64,000 nucleotides of DNA from positions 1 through 64,000 of the forward strand of contig CAYGBC010000058.1 in the NCBI GenBank assembly GCA_964348015.1. The letters run 5' to 3'. This DNA is from SOIA01 sp964348015. Lineage in GTDB: Bacteria; Acidobacteriota; Aminicenantia; Aminicenantales; Aminicenantaceae. The stretch's first letter is position 1. Every line of letters starts with the position of its first letter. The notes beneath the pieces are model-generated. The model did no database searches. It saw nothing but the letters and a program-made list of their open reading frames with translations, and was not told the DNA's origin. A program made the position numbers and the translations under genes. Below, piece by piece: positions 24,015-33,552 of the stretch.

Positions 24015-26492
24015 ATGAAAAACGAATACAATTTTTCTCAGATTGAAAAAAAGTGGCAGAAAATCTGGGAGAAGGAAAAAGCGTTTGAGTCCACCGAAGA
24101 GGAGCGGAAGACAAAATTCTACTGTCTCGAAATGTACCCCTACCCGTCAGGCCGCATACACATGGGGCAGGTACGGAATTATGCGATCGGAGATGTGATT
24201 TCCCGCTACATGTCCATGAAAGGATTTAACGTTATTCATCCCATCGGCTGGGATGCCTTGGGTATGCCCGCAGAAAATGCGGCCATTACTCAGGGGATAC
24301 ATCCCCAGAAATGGACTCTGGATAATATTTCGCACATGAAAGGGCAGCTGAAAAGACTGGGTTTCAGTTATGACTGGTCGAGAGAGGTGAACACATGTCT
24401 TCCAGAATACTACAAGTGGAACCAGTGGATTTTCCTCAAGATGCTCGACAAAGATTTGGCCTATCGCAAAAAAAGCAGGGTGAACTGGTGTCCTCAGTGT
24501 CAGACTGTCCTGGCCAACGAGCAAGTTGTCGGAGACCGATGCTGGCGGTGTGACACTCTCGTCAAACAGAAAGAAATGGAACAATGGTTCCTGAAAATAA
24601 CAGATTACGCCGAGGAACTTCTCTCCGGTCATGACAGGCTGGACAAATGGCCAGAACATGTCCTTCTGATGCAGAAAAACTGGATAGGAAAAAGCACAGG
24701 AGCGCATGTCGCTTTTCCTCTCCCTGATTCTTCCCGGTCGATAGAGGTCTTTACGACCAGGGTGGATACGATTTACGGGGCCACATTCATGGCTCTGTCT
24801 CCGGAACATCCGTTGAGTCAGGAACTGATAGCGGACGTTGAAGACAGGGAAAAACTTCAGGCCTGGATTGACAAGAAAATCGAGGCCGCCCGTATAAGCA
24901 AGGATATCGGTGAAGCTGAGAAAGAAGGGATCGATACCGGGAAAAAGGCTATAAATCCGTATACGGGCGAGGAGATTCCTATCTGGATATCTGACTATGT
25001 CTTGATGGATTACGGAACTGGAGCCATCATGGCTGTACCGGCCCATGACCAGAGGGATTTCGAGTTCGCCAAGAAGTATTCCTTGCCGATCAAAGAAGTC
25101 ATAGTTCCGGAAGGAGAGTCTCCCAAAGGAGATCTCGAAGAAGCCTTTGAGGGCTATGGAGTCGTCGTGAACTCCGGAGCCTTCTCCGGCAAACGCTGTG
25201 AAGACGCGATGGAGGAGATGGCTCAGTATGCGAAGGATAAAGGCTTTGGCTCCAAGAGTGTTCTCTACCGCATCCGGGACTGGGGCATTTCCCGCCAGCG
25301 CTACTGGGGGACGCCGATTCCTGTAATCTACTGTCATGATTGCGGGATTGTTGGGGTTCCGTATGAGGATTTGCCGGTTCTGCTCCCTCCCGAAGTGGAA
25401 TTCACAGGGGAGGAAGGCTCCCCCCTTGAAAATGTTGAAGATTTTGTCAACACTCAATGTCCCAAGTGCAAAGGAGATGCCAGGCGGGAAACAGATACGA
25501 TGGATACATTTTTTGACTCCTCCTGGTATTATTTCCGTTACACGTCCCCCGATGACGGGAAACTTCCTTTTGAGCCACGGTCTGCCGATTACTGGCTTCC
25601 GGTGGACCTGTACATCGGAGGTGTCGAGCATGCCATCCTCCATTTGATCTATGCGCGATTTTTCTGCAAATTTTTTAGAGATTCTGACTTGACCGGAGTC
25701 GAAGAGCCTTTTCCTCGCCTTCTCGCTCAAGGAATGGTGGTTAAGGATGGGGCCAAGATGTCTAAATCCAAAGGGAATGTTGTAGATCCCGACGACATGA
25801 TCGAAAAATACGGAGCGGATTCTCTAAGATTGTTCATCCTGTTTGCCTCTCCTCCAGAAAAAGAGTTCATCTGGACGGATGAGGGAGTCGACGGGAGTTT
25901 CCGTTTCCTAAACCGCCTCTGGACAATTGTGAGAGAAAACCTGGATCTGTTTTCGGATAAAGCCAGCAGACAGGAAGACACAATGGGAGTGGAAGCGAAG
26001 GCCTTGAGAGTGAAAATGCATCTGACCATCAAGAAGGTCAGCGAAGACATTGAAAAAAGATACCATTTGAATACGGCTGTCAGTTCTTTGATGGAGTTTT
26101 ACAATCAAATCAAGAGAGACAGAGACATTTTAAGGAAGAGTCCGGAAGGAAGAGCCGCATTGAAGGAATCCCTGGAAAGCCTGATTCTGCTGCTCTCGCC
26201 GTTTGCGCCTCACCTCTGTGAGGAGCTCTGGGAAAAGACAGGGCACAAAACTTATCTGTTCAGGGCTCCCTGGCCCGCGTTCGACCCTGAATGGGCTCGG
26301 GAAGAGAAGATCACGATCGTTGTTCAGGTCAACGGGAAATTGAGGGACACATTCGAAGTCGAAAGAGACTCGGCTGAGGAACAGATAAAAGAGAAGGCCT
26401 TGGATTTGCCCAAAATCAGGACCATCAGGGCTGATCGAAAGCCAAAAAAAGTCATCTATATCAAAAATAAATTGGTGAATATAGTCCTTTGA
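24015..26492 (+). CDS. leuS: leucyl-tRNA synthetase
   Basis: Charges tRNA-Leu with leucine. The 825 residues follow bacterial LeuRS throughout: YPSGRIHMGQVRNY (HIGH motif), the WNQWIFLKM region, a zinc-type Cys cluster (CPQCQTVLANEQ...CWRC), the editing domain with a TTRVDT-type motif, the synthetase-specific WYYFRY block, KMSKSKGNVVDP, and the C-terminal VQVNGKLRD domain. The length is normal. It begins a plus-strand run with lptE and holA, the same order seen around lptE in many Gram-negative bacteria. Confidence 0.96.
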   Translation: MKNEYNFSQIEKKWQKIWEKEKAFESTEEERKTKFYCLEMYPYPSGRIHMGQVRNYAIGDVISRYMSMKGFNVIHPIGWDALGMPAENAAITQGIHPQKWTLDNISHMKGQLKRLGFSYDWSREVNTCLPEYYKWNQWIFLKMLDKDLAYRKKSRVNWCPQCQTVLANEQVVGDRCWRCDTLVKQKEMEQWFLKITDYAEELLSGHDRLDKWPEHVLLMQKNWIGKSTGAHVAFPLPDSSRSIEVFTTRVDTIYGATFMALSPEHPLSQELIADVEDREKLQAWIDKKIEAARISKDIGEAEKEGIDTGKKAINPYTGEEIPIWISDYVLMDYGTGAIMAVPAHDQRDFEFAKKYSLPIKEVIVPEGESPKGDLEEAFEGYGVVVNSGAFSGKRCEDAMEEMAQYAKDKGFGSKSVLYRIRDWGISRQRYWGTPIPVIYCHDCGIVGVPYEDLPVLLPPEVEFTGEEGSPLENVEDFVNTQCPKCKGDARRETDTMDTFFDSSWYYFRYTSPDDGKLPFEPRSADYWLPVDLYIGGVEHAILHLIYARFFCKFFRDSDLTGVEEPFPRLLAQGMVVKDGAKMSKSKGNVVDPDDMIEKYGADSLRLFILFASPPEKEFIWTDEGVDGSFRFLNRLWTIVRENLDLFSDKASRQEDTMGVEAKALRVKMHLTIKKVSEDIEKRYHLNTAVSSLMEFYNQIKRDRDILRKSPEGRAALKESLESLILLLSPFAPHLCEELWEKTGHKTYLFRAPWPAFDPEWAREEKITIVVQVNGKLRDTFEVERDSAEEQIKEKALDLPKIRTIRADRKPKKVIYIKNKLVNIVL

Positions 26493-26508
26493 TCAATTTC
26501 GAGGTCCG

Positions 26509-27018
26509 ATGAAGAAAATTCTGATCGTAACAGTTGCCTGCATGATCTTCGTCCAGTGTGGCTACCATCTCCGGGGCACAGGGAGTTTTCTCCCCTCTCA
26601 TATTCAAAGAGTCAACGTTCCGATGTTCAAGAACTCCACAACACGGTTTGAGCTGGACTTGAAACTGACCCACAGCGTTATCGATGAGCTCGTCGCTAGA
26701 GGGAAAGTGGATATTGCGGAAGATGTGAAAAACGCGGATGCGGTCCTTATCGGGGAGATCGTCTCTTTCAGAGCGATTCCGATAGCGGTTTCCAGGGAAG
26801 CATCGGCAGACAGGTACAACATCATCGTTGTCACCAGGATCACTTTTAAAGACTTGGTCACGAACAAGGTGATTTTCTCCAATCCCAATTTTCGCTACCA
26901 GACGGAATATGAGGTGCCGGAAGGAACCGATTTTGAAACAATGGAATCAGAAGCCCTGGATAGTATAGCGGTCAAATACGCGCGCAGCTTAGTGACCAAC
27001 GTGCTTGAAGGATTTTAG
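26509..27018 (+). CDS. lptE: LPS assembly lipoprotein LptE
   Basis: Outer-membrane lipoprotein that plugs the LptD barrel during LPS insertion. The 169 residues have a short signal ending FVQC (Cys17), followed by GYHLRGTG, the classic LptE opening, then VNVPMFKNSTTRFELDLKLT and a beta-rich body. It starts 16 bp after leuS and is followed 3 bp later by holA, the conserved leuS-lptE-holA order. Confidence 0.85.
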   Translation: MKKILIVTVACMIFVQCGYHLRGTGSFLPSHIQRVNVPMFKNSTTRFELDLKLTHSVIDELVARGKVDIAEDVKNADAVLIGEIVSFRAIPIAVSREASADRYNIIVVTRITFKDLVTNKVIFSNPNFRYQTEYEVPEGTDFETMESEALDSIAVKYARSLVTNVLEGF

Positions 27019-27021
27019 GGG

Positions 27022-28110
27022 GTGTACAGCTTTCTCCTGAATAAAACGATCAGTGAAAGTACGGTTGTCCCCTGTTATTTTTTTTACGGGGAAGAGAATT
27101 TCCTCGCCCATCAGTTTGTCAGCGAACTCAAAGAAACTCTGATTTCTGAAGACGTTCAGGAATACAATGTTGAGAGGTTTGATCTGGATGAGAATTCCTG
27201 GGCAGAAGTGATCGACCTGGCCAGGACCATTCCTTTTTTCCTTTCCCCCTGGCGTATAATCGTGGTGGAGGTTTCCCAGGGCAAAAAAGAAAGCCTGTCC
27301 CCCGCAGAACAGAAGATACTGAGAGATTATTTCGATTCTCCATCCTCGCGGACTGTTGTCGTCGTAGTTTTTTCAGGGAAGATCAAGAAAAACAGCTCAT
27401 TCTTTAAATTTTTCTCATCTCTGCCCTCATCGGTGGTGCTCTCCAAAGAGCTGAGGCCTCTCAGACAGAGGGCTCTGTATGCCTGGATGGATAAGAAATT
27501 TTCTGCCCACGGGAAAACAGCGGCCCCGGATGCGATGAAAAGGCTCGAGGAACTCACCGGGAACGATCTCCGCAGGATCAACAGCGAGCTGGAAAAACTG
27601 ATCACATACGTGGGGGAAAAAAATGCTATTGAGTTGGATGATGTCAATCAGGTCTCCGGCTGGGTGAAGACTTTTTATGAATGGGAGATATCTGACAGCC
27701 TGTCCAAAGCCGATTTTGATCAATGCCTGGTTGTTCTGGATAACTTGTTCAAAGAAGGGATCAAGCCTGAATATATCCTGGGATCAGTGGTGAGATTTTT
27801 CCGAGATATCTTCCAGGCCAAGCTTTTGATCAAGGAGAAGGATATCGATAAGAAGGCGATATTCAGAGAACTGAGGCCTCATATCCAGGAAAAATTCGGT
27901 AATTTTTATACGACTAAATTGAAGGAATTCTTCTCTTTGGTGGAAAAATTCTCATCGAAAGACTTGAGTCACATGCTGGCTAAACTTGAAAAAATCGACC
28001 TGAGAATGAAAACATCCAGCCTGAATCCCAAGACACTGCTGGAGTCTTTCCTTTCCGAGTATTGTCACTTTCGCGAAAGAGGAAGAGTCACTTGGAGGGA
28101 GGAGAGCTGA
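27022..28110 (+). CDS. holA: DNA polymerase III delta subunit
   Basis: Clamp-loader subunit that opens the sliding clamp. The 362 residues have the HolA layout: N-terminal YFFYGEENFLAHQF, an AAA-like region without a full Walker A, LTGNDLRRINSELEKL, and the helical C-terminal domain. The start is GTG at 27022, directly after the lptE stop, with the lptE end (AAGGATTTTAGG) supplying the ribosome binding site. The last 23 bp overlap the 3' end of the convergent rpsT. Confidence 0.85.
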   Translation: MYSFLLNKTISESTVVPCYFFYGEENFLAHQFVSELKETLISEDVQEYNVERFDLDENSWAEVIDLARTIPFFLSPWRIIVVEVSQGKKESLSPAEQKILRDYFDSPSSRTVVVVVFSGKIKKNSSFFKFFSSLPSSVVLSKELRPLRQRALYAWMDKKFSAHGKTAAPDAMKRLEELTGNDLRRINSELEKLITYVGEKNAIELDDVNQVSGWVKTFYEWEISDSLSKADFDQCLVVLDNLFKEGIKPEYILGSVVRFFRDIFQAKLLIKEKDIDKKAIFRELRPHIQEKFGNFYTTKLKEFFSLVEKFSSKDLSHMLAKLEKIDLRMKTSSLNPKTLLESFLSEYCHFRERGRVTWREES

Positions 28111-28366
28111 TCAGTTCGATCTGCCGGCTCAATCTTGATTTATACCTGTTGCCCGTGTTTTCGTGGATAGTTCCTTTTTTGATGGATTTATCGATGAGGG
28201 AGAATGTTGGAGGGAGAAGTTGTTGGGCCGCTTCATTGTCGTTTTTCTGGATAGCCTCTTTTAATTTTTTGATCTGTTTCCGCAGGGCAGATTTGTTCTG
28301 TCTGTTTACGGCATTTCTGCGCAGACTCCGCCGCCACTGCTGTATGGCTGATTTGTGCTGGGCCAT
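28088..28366 (-). CDS. rpsT: 30S ribosomal protein S20
   Basis: Binds 16S rRNA in the small subunit. The 92-residue basic protein has the S20 plan (MAQHKSAIQQWRRSLRRNAV, then a Lys-rich helical bundle, and KGTIHENTGNRYKSRLSR near the end). It is single-copy and stands alone with its own strong promoter and an AAAGGAG ribosome binding site. The coding end runs 23 bp into holA on the other strand, so the two mRNAs can pair at their 3' ends. Confidence 0.93.
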   Translation of the reverse strand: MAQHKSAIQQWRRSLRRNAVNRQNKSALRKQIKKLKEAIQKNDNEAAQQLLPPTFSLIDKSIKKGTIHENTGNRYKSRLSRQIELISSPPSK

Positions 28367-28390
28367 TTCTCTCTCCTTTTTGAAAAAGCT

Positions 28391-28419
28391 ATGATAAGAT
28401 ATATCTTCTTTAAAGTCAA
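28391..28419 (-). promoter_or_regulatory. strong promoter of rpsT
   Basis: TTGACT (28414-28419), 17-base spacer, TATCAT (28391-28396), about 18 bases of leader to the ATG, containing the ribosome binding site. Confidence 0.7.
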
Positions 28420-28574
28420 CTTTCTTAAGGCGAGAAATCGTGAATCAGCGCGAATATCGGGAGCGGAACGAGTGTGTGCGGGGTTGAATACGGTTCTCGT
28501 GTTTATCCGCCTCGGACGAGGAGAAAACAGCCCCAACGGCATCTCTGAACAATAAATTCCAGCAAGGGATTAAG

Positions 28575-30167
28575 ATGGAACAGAAGGACCAGAACCGCAG
28601 AGTCATGAGGTCAACGTTTATCATGGCGTTCCCGACCTTGCTGAGCCGGATTTTGGGTCTATTCCGGGACATCCTCCAGGCCAAGTTTATGGGGACCGGC
28701 CAGAGCATGGATGCTTTCACCATGGCCTATCTCATCCCGAATCTCCTGCGGCGGTTGACGGCCGAGGGAGCAATGACCGCCGCCTTTATTCCCGTTTTTA
28801 CTCAAATAAAGAAGGAAAAATCAAAAGAAGAGCTCTGGAAGTTCGCCAACGCATTCTTTTACGATTTGACCGTGATAATGGCCTGTCTCGTGGTCCTGGG
28901 CATAGTCTTTTCTCCTCTTTTGGTCAGGATCATTGCTCCTGGTTTTGGAGAAGTTCCCGGGAAATGGGAGCTGACGACTGTTTTGACTCGGATCATTTTT
29001 CCGTATATTTTCCTCATCAGCCTGGCCGCCCTGGCCATGGCCATCCTGAACTCTTTCCATAGGTTCTTCGTTCCCGCATTTACTCCTGTTTTATTCAACC
29101 TGGCGATTATCACAGGGGCGCTTCTTTTTGCCAATAATGCGGGGGAGCCTGCCTATGTTTTTGCTGGCGCAGTCGTGGTCGGCGGAGTTCTCCAACTGGC
29201 CTTCCAGGTGCCTTTTTTATGGCGCAACGGGATGCGCTTCAAGTTCGGCATGTCCTTCACTCATCCGGCTGTGCGCAAGGTGGCGAAGTTGATGGTGCCG
29301 GGTCTTTTTGGGGCCGGGATTGTCCAGATCAATTTTGCCATAAGCCGAATGCTTGCCACCTATTTAGAAGTGGGCAGCGCGTCCTCGCTTTACTATGCCT
29401 CCAGAGTTCAGGAGCTTACGCTCGGATTGTTTTCCATCGGCCTTTCGATCGCCCTCCTGCCGACTTTTTCCGACCAGGCAGTCCGCAAGAACATTCGGGG
29501 GATGAAGAGGACGATCGTCTTTTCTTTCAGGTTCATATTTTTTATCACATTCCCCGCTATGGCGGGCCTGCTGGTCCTCTACCGTCCCATCATTCAAGTT
29601 CTGTTTGAAAGGGGCCTCTTCGGAAGTCTGTCCACCTCCATGACCTCTCAGTGCTTGTTCTATTTTGCGTTTGGGCTTCCCTTCATCTCCGGCGTGAAGA
29701 TCCTGTCTCCGGCTTTTTACTCCTTTAAAGATGTGAAAACTCCTGTCATAGTGGCATTTTTTGTGATGATCGCCTACATCGGACTGTCTTTAATTCTGAT
29801 GAGCCCCCTGCGGGTCGGCGGCATCGCTTTGGCCCTGTCCCTCGTATCCGTCTTCAATATGATCGCGTTATTCATTCTATTGGAGAGGAAGATCGGACGA
29901 ATAGAAAAAAAGGAATTTGTCCTCTCTGGAGTAAAATCTGCATTTTCTGCAGGAGTGATGGCGGCTGCGGTCTGGTTTTTCATGAAACAGTTTGATTTTC
30001 CTGGGATGATATTCCTGGAAAGGCTGGCCGTCTTGTCTTCAGCTGTGGTTTTGGGGATTCTGGCTTATGCGGTGTTGAGTTTGCTGCTCAATCCGGAAGA
30101 ACTCAGAAATTTAAAGGGAATCCTCTTGCGTAAAGAATCATCAAAGATCAGTGGGAAAGTCCAGTGA
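28575..30167 (+). CDS. murJ: lipid II flippase MurJ
   Basis: Moves the peptidoglycan precursor lipid II across the inner membrane. The 530 residues form about fourteen membrane helices of the MATE/MVF fold, with MurJ landmarks TLLSRILGLFRDILQAKFMG, PNLLRRLTAEGAMTAAFIPVF and SIGLSIALLPTFSDQA. The start at ATG 28575 has an AAGGGA sequence upstream. It is coupled to dtd by a GTGA overlap. Confidence 0.92.
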   Translation: MEQKDQNRRVMRSTFIMAFPTLLSRILGLFRDILQAKFMGTGQSMDAFTMAYLIPNLLRRLTAEGAMTAAFIPVFTQIKKEKSKEELWKFANAFFYDLTVIMACLVVLGIVFSPLLVRIIAPGFGEVPGKWELTTVLTRIIFPYIFLISLAALAMAILNSFHRFFVPAFTPVLFNLAIITGALLFANNAGEPAYVFAGAVVVGGVLQLAFQVPFLWRNGMRFKFGMSFTHPAVRKVAKLMVPGLFGAGIVQINFAISRMLATYLEVGSASSLYYASRVQELTLGLFSIGLSIALLPTFSDQAVRKNIRGMKRTIVFSFRFIFFITFPAMAGLLVLYRPIIQVLFERGLFGSLSTSMTSQCLFYFAFGLPFISGVKILSPAFYSFKDVKTPVIVAFFVMIAYIGLSLILMSPLRVGGIALALSLVSVFNMIALFILLERKIGRIEKKEFVLSGVKSAFSAGVMAAAVWFFMKQFDFPGMIFLERLAVLSSAVVLGILAYAVLSLLLNPEELRNLKGILLRKESSKISGKVQ

Positions 30168-30607
30168 AGATCGTTCTCCAGAGAGTCAAACTGGCTTCAG
30201 TCGAAGTCCAAGACAGGACTGCCGGCAAAATCGGCCCGGGAGTGTGTCTTTTTGTAGGCGTAGAAAAAGGGGACTCAGAAGAGGAGGCCCGCTATCTGGC
30301 GCACAAGATCGAGGAGTTAAGGATTTTTCCGGATGAAGAAGGAAAAATGAACCTCTCTCTCCTGGATGTTCAGGGAGAAGTGCTGGCCGTTTCACAGTTC
30401 ACGCTCGCAGGGTCTTTGAAAAAGGGAAGAAGGCCCAGTTTTGACAATGCCGAATCGCCGGAAAAGGCAGAGGATCTTTTTCTATATTTCGTAAGCCTGA
30501 TCAAACAGAGAGGTCTGAAGGTCGCGACAGGGGAATTCGGAGCTCTGATGGAGGTTCATCTGGTGAATGACGGCCCGGTGACTTTCATTCTTGAAAAAAA
30601 GCCGTAG
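30164..30607 (+). CDS. dtd: D-aminoacyl-tRNA deacylase
   Basis: Removes D-amino acids wrongly attached to tRNA. The 147 residues match Dtd over the full length: MKIVLQRVKLASVEV, the LAVSQFTLAGSLKKGRRPSF block containing the SQFTL catalytic motif, and the cis-Gly-Pro-like NDGPVTF at the end. The start is GTG, overlapping the murJ stop (GTGA). Confidence 0.93.
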   Translation: MKIVLQRVKLASVEVQDRTAGKIGPGVCLFVGVEKGDSEEEARYLAHKIEELRIFPDEEGKMNLSLLDVQGEVLAVSQFTLAGSLKKGRRPSFDNAESPEKAEDLFLYFVSLIKQRGLKVATGEFGALMEVHLVNDGPVTFILEKKP

Positions 30608-30618
30608 GGAACGTCCCC
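30607..30618. repeat. short GGGAACGTCCCC palindrome after dtd
   Basis: GGGAACGTCCCC begins at the last base of the dtd stop codon, in the 16-bp gap before the convergent ribBA. It resembles the core of the 71-bp repeats at 11390 and 20221 and the palindrome at 43386. Confidence 0.35.
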
Positions 30619-30623
30619 ATGTT

Positions 30624-31838
30624 TTAAACCATCTCCAGGATGTGGCCCATTTTCTCTTTCTTGGTTTTGAGGTATTTCAGATTGTTTTTGTTTGGCCGGA
30701 TTTCGAGGGGAACTCGCTCGACAATCTCCAGACCGTAGCCCGATAACCCGACGAATTTACGCGGATTATTCGTGATCAAACGAAGCTTGTTTGCGCCCAG
30801 CGAGACCAGGATCTGAGCGCCTATCCCGTAATCCCTCTGGTCCGCTTTGAACCCCAGTTTCTGATTGGCTTCGACGGTATCGGCTCCGTGGTCCTGGATG
30901 GCATAGGCCTTGATTTTGTTGGTGAAGCCGATCCCTCTTCCCTCATGACCGAGGATATACAGAATAACTCCCTTTCCTTCCTCGTGGATTATTTTCATGG
31001 CCTGATGGAGCTGCTCTCCGCAATCGCAACGGATCGAGCCGAATGTATCTCCGGTCAAACATTGAGAGTGAGCCCGGACAAGTGTGGGGTCATCCTTTTT
31101 GATTTCTCCTTTGACCAGCGCCAAGTGATGTTCTTTGTGTATGATGTCCTCGAAGATCATGATCTTGAAATCTCCGAATTTCGTGGGCAAACTGGCTTCC
31201 TCTATCTTTTTCACCAGCGTTTCGTTCTTCATCCGGTATTTGATGAGATCCGCGATAGTCAGTATGGGAATATCGTGAGTCCGGCTGAGCTCTTCGAGTT
31301 GAGGCATTCTGGCCATGGTGCCGTCTTCACTCATGATCTCGCAGATGACGGCTGCAGGCTTTAATCCCGCCATCCGGGCGATATCCACGGAGGCCTCAGT
31401 CTGGCCTGCTCTTTCCAGGACTCCTCCCCCCCTCGCTTCAAGAGGAAAAATATGGCCGGGGCGAGTCAGGTCAGAAGGCTGTGTATGGGGATCTATGGCC
31501 ACATGGATAGTTTTGGCCCGGTCATGGGCCGAGATCCCTGTCGTGACACCCTCTCTGGCGTCTATCGAGACCGTGAAAGCTGTCTGGAAGGGAGCCGTGT
31601 TATCCTGCACCATGAGAGGCAGATGGAGCTCTTTGAGCCTGTCTTTGGTTAAAGGCATGCAGATGAGCCCTCGCCCGTGCTTTGCCATAAAATTGACGAT
31701 TTCGGGAGTCGCTTTTTCAGCCGCAATCATGAGGTCGCCTTCATTCTCTCGGTCTTCGTCATCAACGATGATGATGATTTTCCCCGCTTTGACAGCTCTA
31801 ACGGCTCGCTCGACGGTGGCTGTTTTGACCTTTTTCAT
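30624..31838 (-). CDS. ribBA: bifunctional DHBP synthase / GTP cyclohydrolase II (RibBA)
   Basis: Supplies both precursors of riboflavin: the four-carbon unit from ribulose 5-phosphate (N-terminal domain) and the pyrimidine from GTP (C-terminal domain). In 404 residues the first domain (about 1-200) has DDEDRENEGDLMIAAEKATP and TGISAHDRAKTI. The second has the zinc Cys set in HSQCLTGDTFGSIRCDCGEQL and the GHEGRGIG loop. Both active sites look intact. It is the last gene of ftsY-ribD-ribE-ribBA, two bases after ribE; ribH (lumazine synthase) does not follow. Confidence 0.95.
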   Translation of the reverse strand: MKKVKTATVERAVRAVKAGKIIIIVDDEDRENEGDLMIAAEKATPEIVNFMAKHGRGLICMPLTKDRLKELHLPLMVQDNTAPFQTAFTVSIDAREGVTTGISAHDRAKTIHVAIDPHTQPSDLTRPGHIFPLEARGGGVLERAGQTEASVDIARMAGLKPAAVICEIMSEDGTMARMPQLEELSRTHDIPILTIADLIKYRMKNETLVKKIEEASLPTKFGDFKIMIFEDIIHKEHHLALVKGEIKKDDPTLVRAHSQCLTGDTFGSIRCDCGEQLHQAMKIIHEEGKGVILYILGHEGRGIGFTNKIKAYAIQDHGADTVEANQKLGFKADQRDYGIGAQILVSLGANKLRLITNNPRKFVGLSGYGLEIVERVPLEIRPNKNNLKYLKTKKEKMGHILEMV

Positions 31839-31840
31839 TT

Positions 31841-32458
31841 TCAGTCCTTTGTTCTTTTGCTGTTGAGCTGTGGATTTTCTTTAGATATCCAATTATACAC
31901 GTATTTGCCGATCATGTCACATTCAATATTGACAGAATCTCCTCTTTTGAGATCACCCAAATTGGATTTTTCCAGTGTCAGCGGAATGAGCTCCACTTCA
32001 ATCGATGACGGACTCAAATCGGCGATCGTGAGACTGATTCCGTTGAGAGCGACTGAGCCCTTGGGGATAAAAAAGGGACGGAGTTCTGGAGGGTAAGCGA
32101 CAGTCATTCTTTCCTCTTTGTCTCTCCGGGTTATTTGAGTCACCTTCCCTTGGGCGTCCACATGGCCCGTGATCAGATGGCCGCTCAAGGGGGAGGACAG
32201 AGTGAGAGGCCGCTCAAGGTTGAGCCTTTCGCCAGGACGGAACGAGCCTAAGGTTGTTTTTTGGAGTGTTTCCAGGGAGAGATTGAAGAAGAACGTGTTT
32301 CTTTCTTTTCTGATCAGGCTGAGACAGGCGCCGTTGACCGAGAGGCTTTCCCCGATCTCCACGCCGGAAAGACCGGTAGGCACTTCGACAGCGATTTCCT
32401 GTTTTCCTCGCCGGTATCCTTTGAATCGTCCGAGATGGTGAATGATTCCTGTGAACAT
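31841..32458 (-). CDS. ribE: riboflavin synthase alpha subunit
   Basis: Dismutates two lumazine molecules to riboflavin. The 205 residues show the duplicated lumazine-binding barrels: MFTGIIHHLG, SLSVNGACLSL in repeat 1, GHLITGHVDAQGKV, and KGSVALNGISLTI in repeat 2. The start overlaps the ribD stop by one base (TAATG). Confidence 0.93.
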   Translation of the reverse strand: MFTGIIHHLGRFKGYRRGKQEIAVEVPTGLSGVEIGESLSVNGACLSLIRKERNTFFFNLSLETLQKTTLGSFRPGERLNLERPLTLSSPLSGHLITGHVDAQGKVTQITRRDKEERMTVAYPPELRPFFIPKGSVALNGISLTIADLSPSSIEVELIPLTLEKSNLGDLKRGDSVNIECDMIGKYVYNWISKENPQLNSKRTKD

Positions 32459-33552
32459 TAGAGATATCCTTCCACTATGAGATCTTCATCGATCGGAAAA
32501 GAACGGGTTCTCTTCAATGAGAGCGAATCTTTGATGAAGTCGGCTCCCTTTCCCTGGAAAAATGTCGGCGCCGCCTTTCCTCCGATGAGCTTGGGAGAGA
32601 GAGTGACAAAGATCTTATCCACTGCTTTTTCCTCAAGCATGGACGTCATCAGGCGCCCTCCTCCTTCCACAAGAACACTCGATATTTCGTGCTCGCCCAA
32701 CCACGATAACACTTTGCTTGGGTCGATACGGGAGGAAGAGAGAGGGATCACCTCTGCGCCCTTTTTCCGCAGGGCCTCCGCTTTTTTGGAGGAAGCCTGT
32801 TTGAGGGTGAAAACCAGAATTTTCCCTTTAGAGAGAGTAGAGAAAATCCTGGATCCCAAAGGAAATCGAAGCTGCGAGTCGAGAATAATCCGTGTCAAAC
32901 GCTTGCCTCGCCAGTTGGGATGACGCACAGTCAACAGGGAATCGTCCTTGATGAGTGTGTTCACACCGATCATCAGCGCGTCAAACTCTCCCCTGAGAAG
33001 ATGGACGTATTTCCGTGTTTCTGCAGATGATATCCATCGGGAAGAAAATGTTTTGGTGGCCATTTTCCCATCGAGACTGACAGCGACTTTGGCGGCCACA
33101 AACGGAATCTTTTTTTTGATGTATTTGATGTAGGCCTCATTCAGACGCCTGTTTTTCGACTGGAGGAGACCGAGCGAGACCTTTATCCCCGCTTCTTTCA
33201 GTTTTTTTATGCCCTTTTTGGACACAAGCGGGTTGGGATCGAAATCGGAGATAACGACTCTTCTGACTCGTGCCTGAAGCAGGGATTCTATGCACGGAGG
33301 CGTCTTGCCCCAATGAACGCATGGCTCGAGATTGATGTAGGCCGTGCTGTTTCGAGCCTGCGCACCGGCCCTTTGAAGAGCGACGACTTCGGCGTGCGGC
33401 TTTCCAGGTCTTTCATGATAGCCATGCCCGATGATGGCGTCATTCTTCACTATCACTGCCCCGACGTAGGGATTCGGACTCGCCCACCCAACGGCTTTCT
33501 CGGCTAATTCATAAGCCATTCGAAGGTAGAAAAAGTCTTTTAGCTCTGTCAT
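32458..33552 (-). CDS. ribD: bifunctional riboflavin deaminase/reductase RibD
   Basis: Deaminates and then reduces the pyrimidine intermediate of riboflavin synthesis. The 364-residue protein has the zinc deaminase site HAEVVAL and EPCVHWGKTPPC in the first 150 residues. The reductase domain follows, with KVAVSLDGKMATKTFSSRWIS and SVLVEGGGRLMTSML. Both halves are complete. The start overlaps the ftsY stop (ATGA), an unusual coupling of flavin synthesis to the SRP receptor gene. Confidence 0.93.
   Translation of the reverse strand: MTELKDFFYLRMAYELAEKAVGWASPNPYVGAVIVKNDAIIGHGYHERPGKPHAEVVALQRAGAQARNSTAYINLEPCVHWGKTPPCIESLLQARVRRVVISDFDPNPLVSKKGIKKLKEAGIKVSLGLLQSKNRRLNEAYIKYIKKKIPFVAAKVAVSLDGKMATKTFSSRWISSAETRKYVHLLRGEFDALMIGVNTLIKDDSLLTVRHPNWRGKRLTRIILDSQLRFPLGSRIFSTLSKGKILVFTLKQASSKKAEALRKKGAEVIPLSSSRIDPSKVLSWLGEHEISSVLVEGGGRLMTSMLEEKAVDKIFVTLSPKLIGGKAAPTFFQGKGADFIKDSLSLKRTRSFPIDEDLIVEGYL

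Noticed and set aside
24147..25730. 527-codon antisense frame across leuS
   Set aside because: It mirrors the leuS reading frame, has no family motifs or ribosome binding site, and leuS is clearly the real gene.
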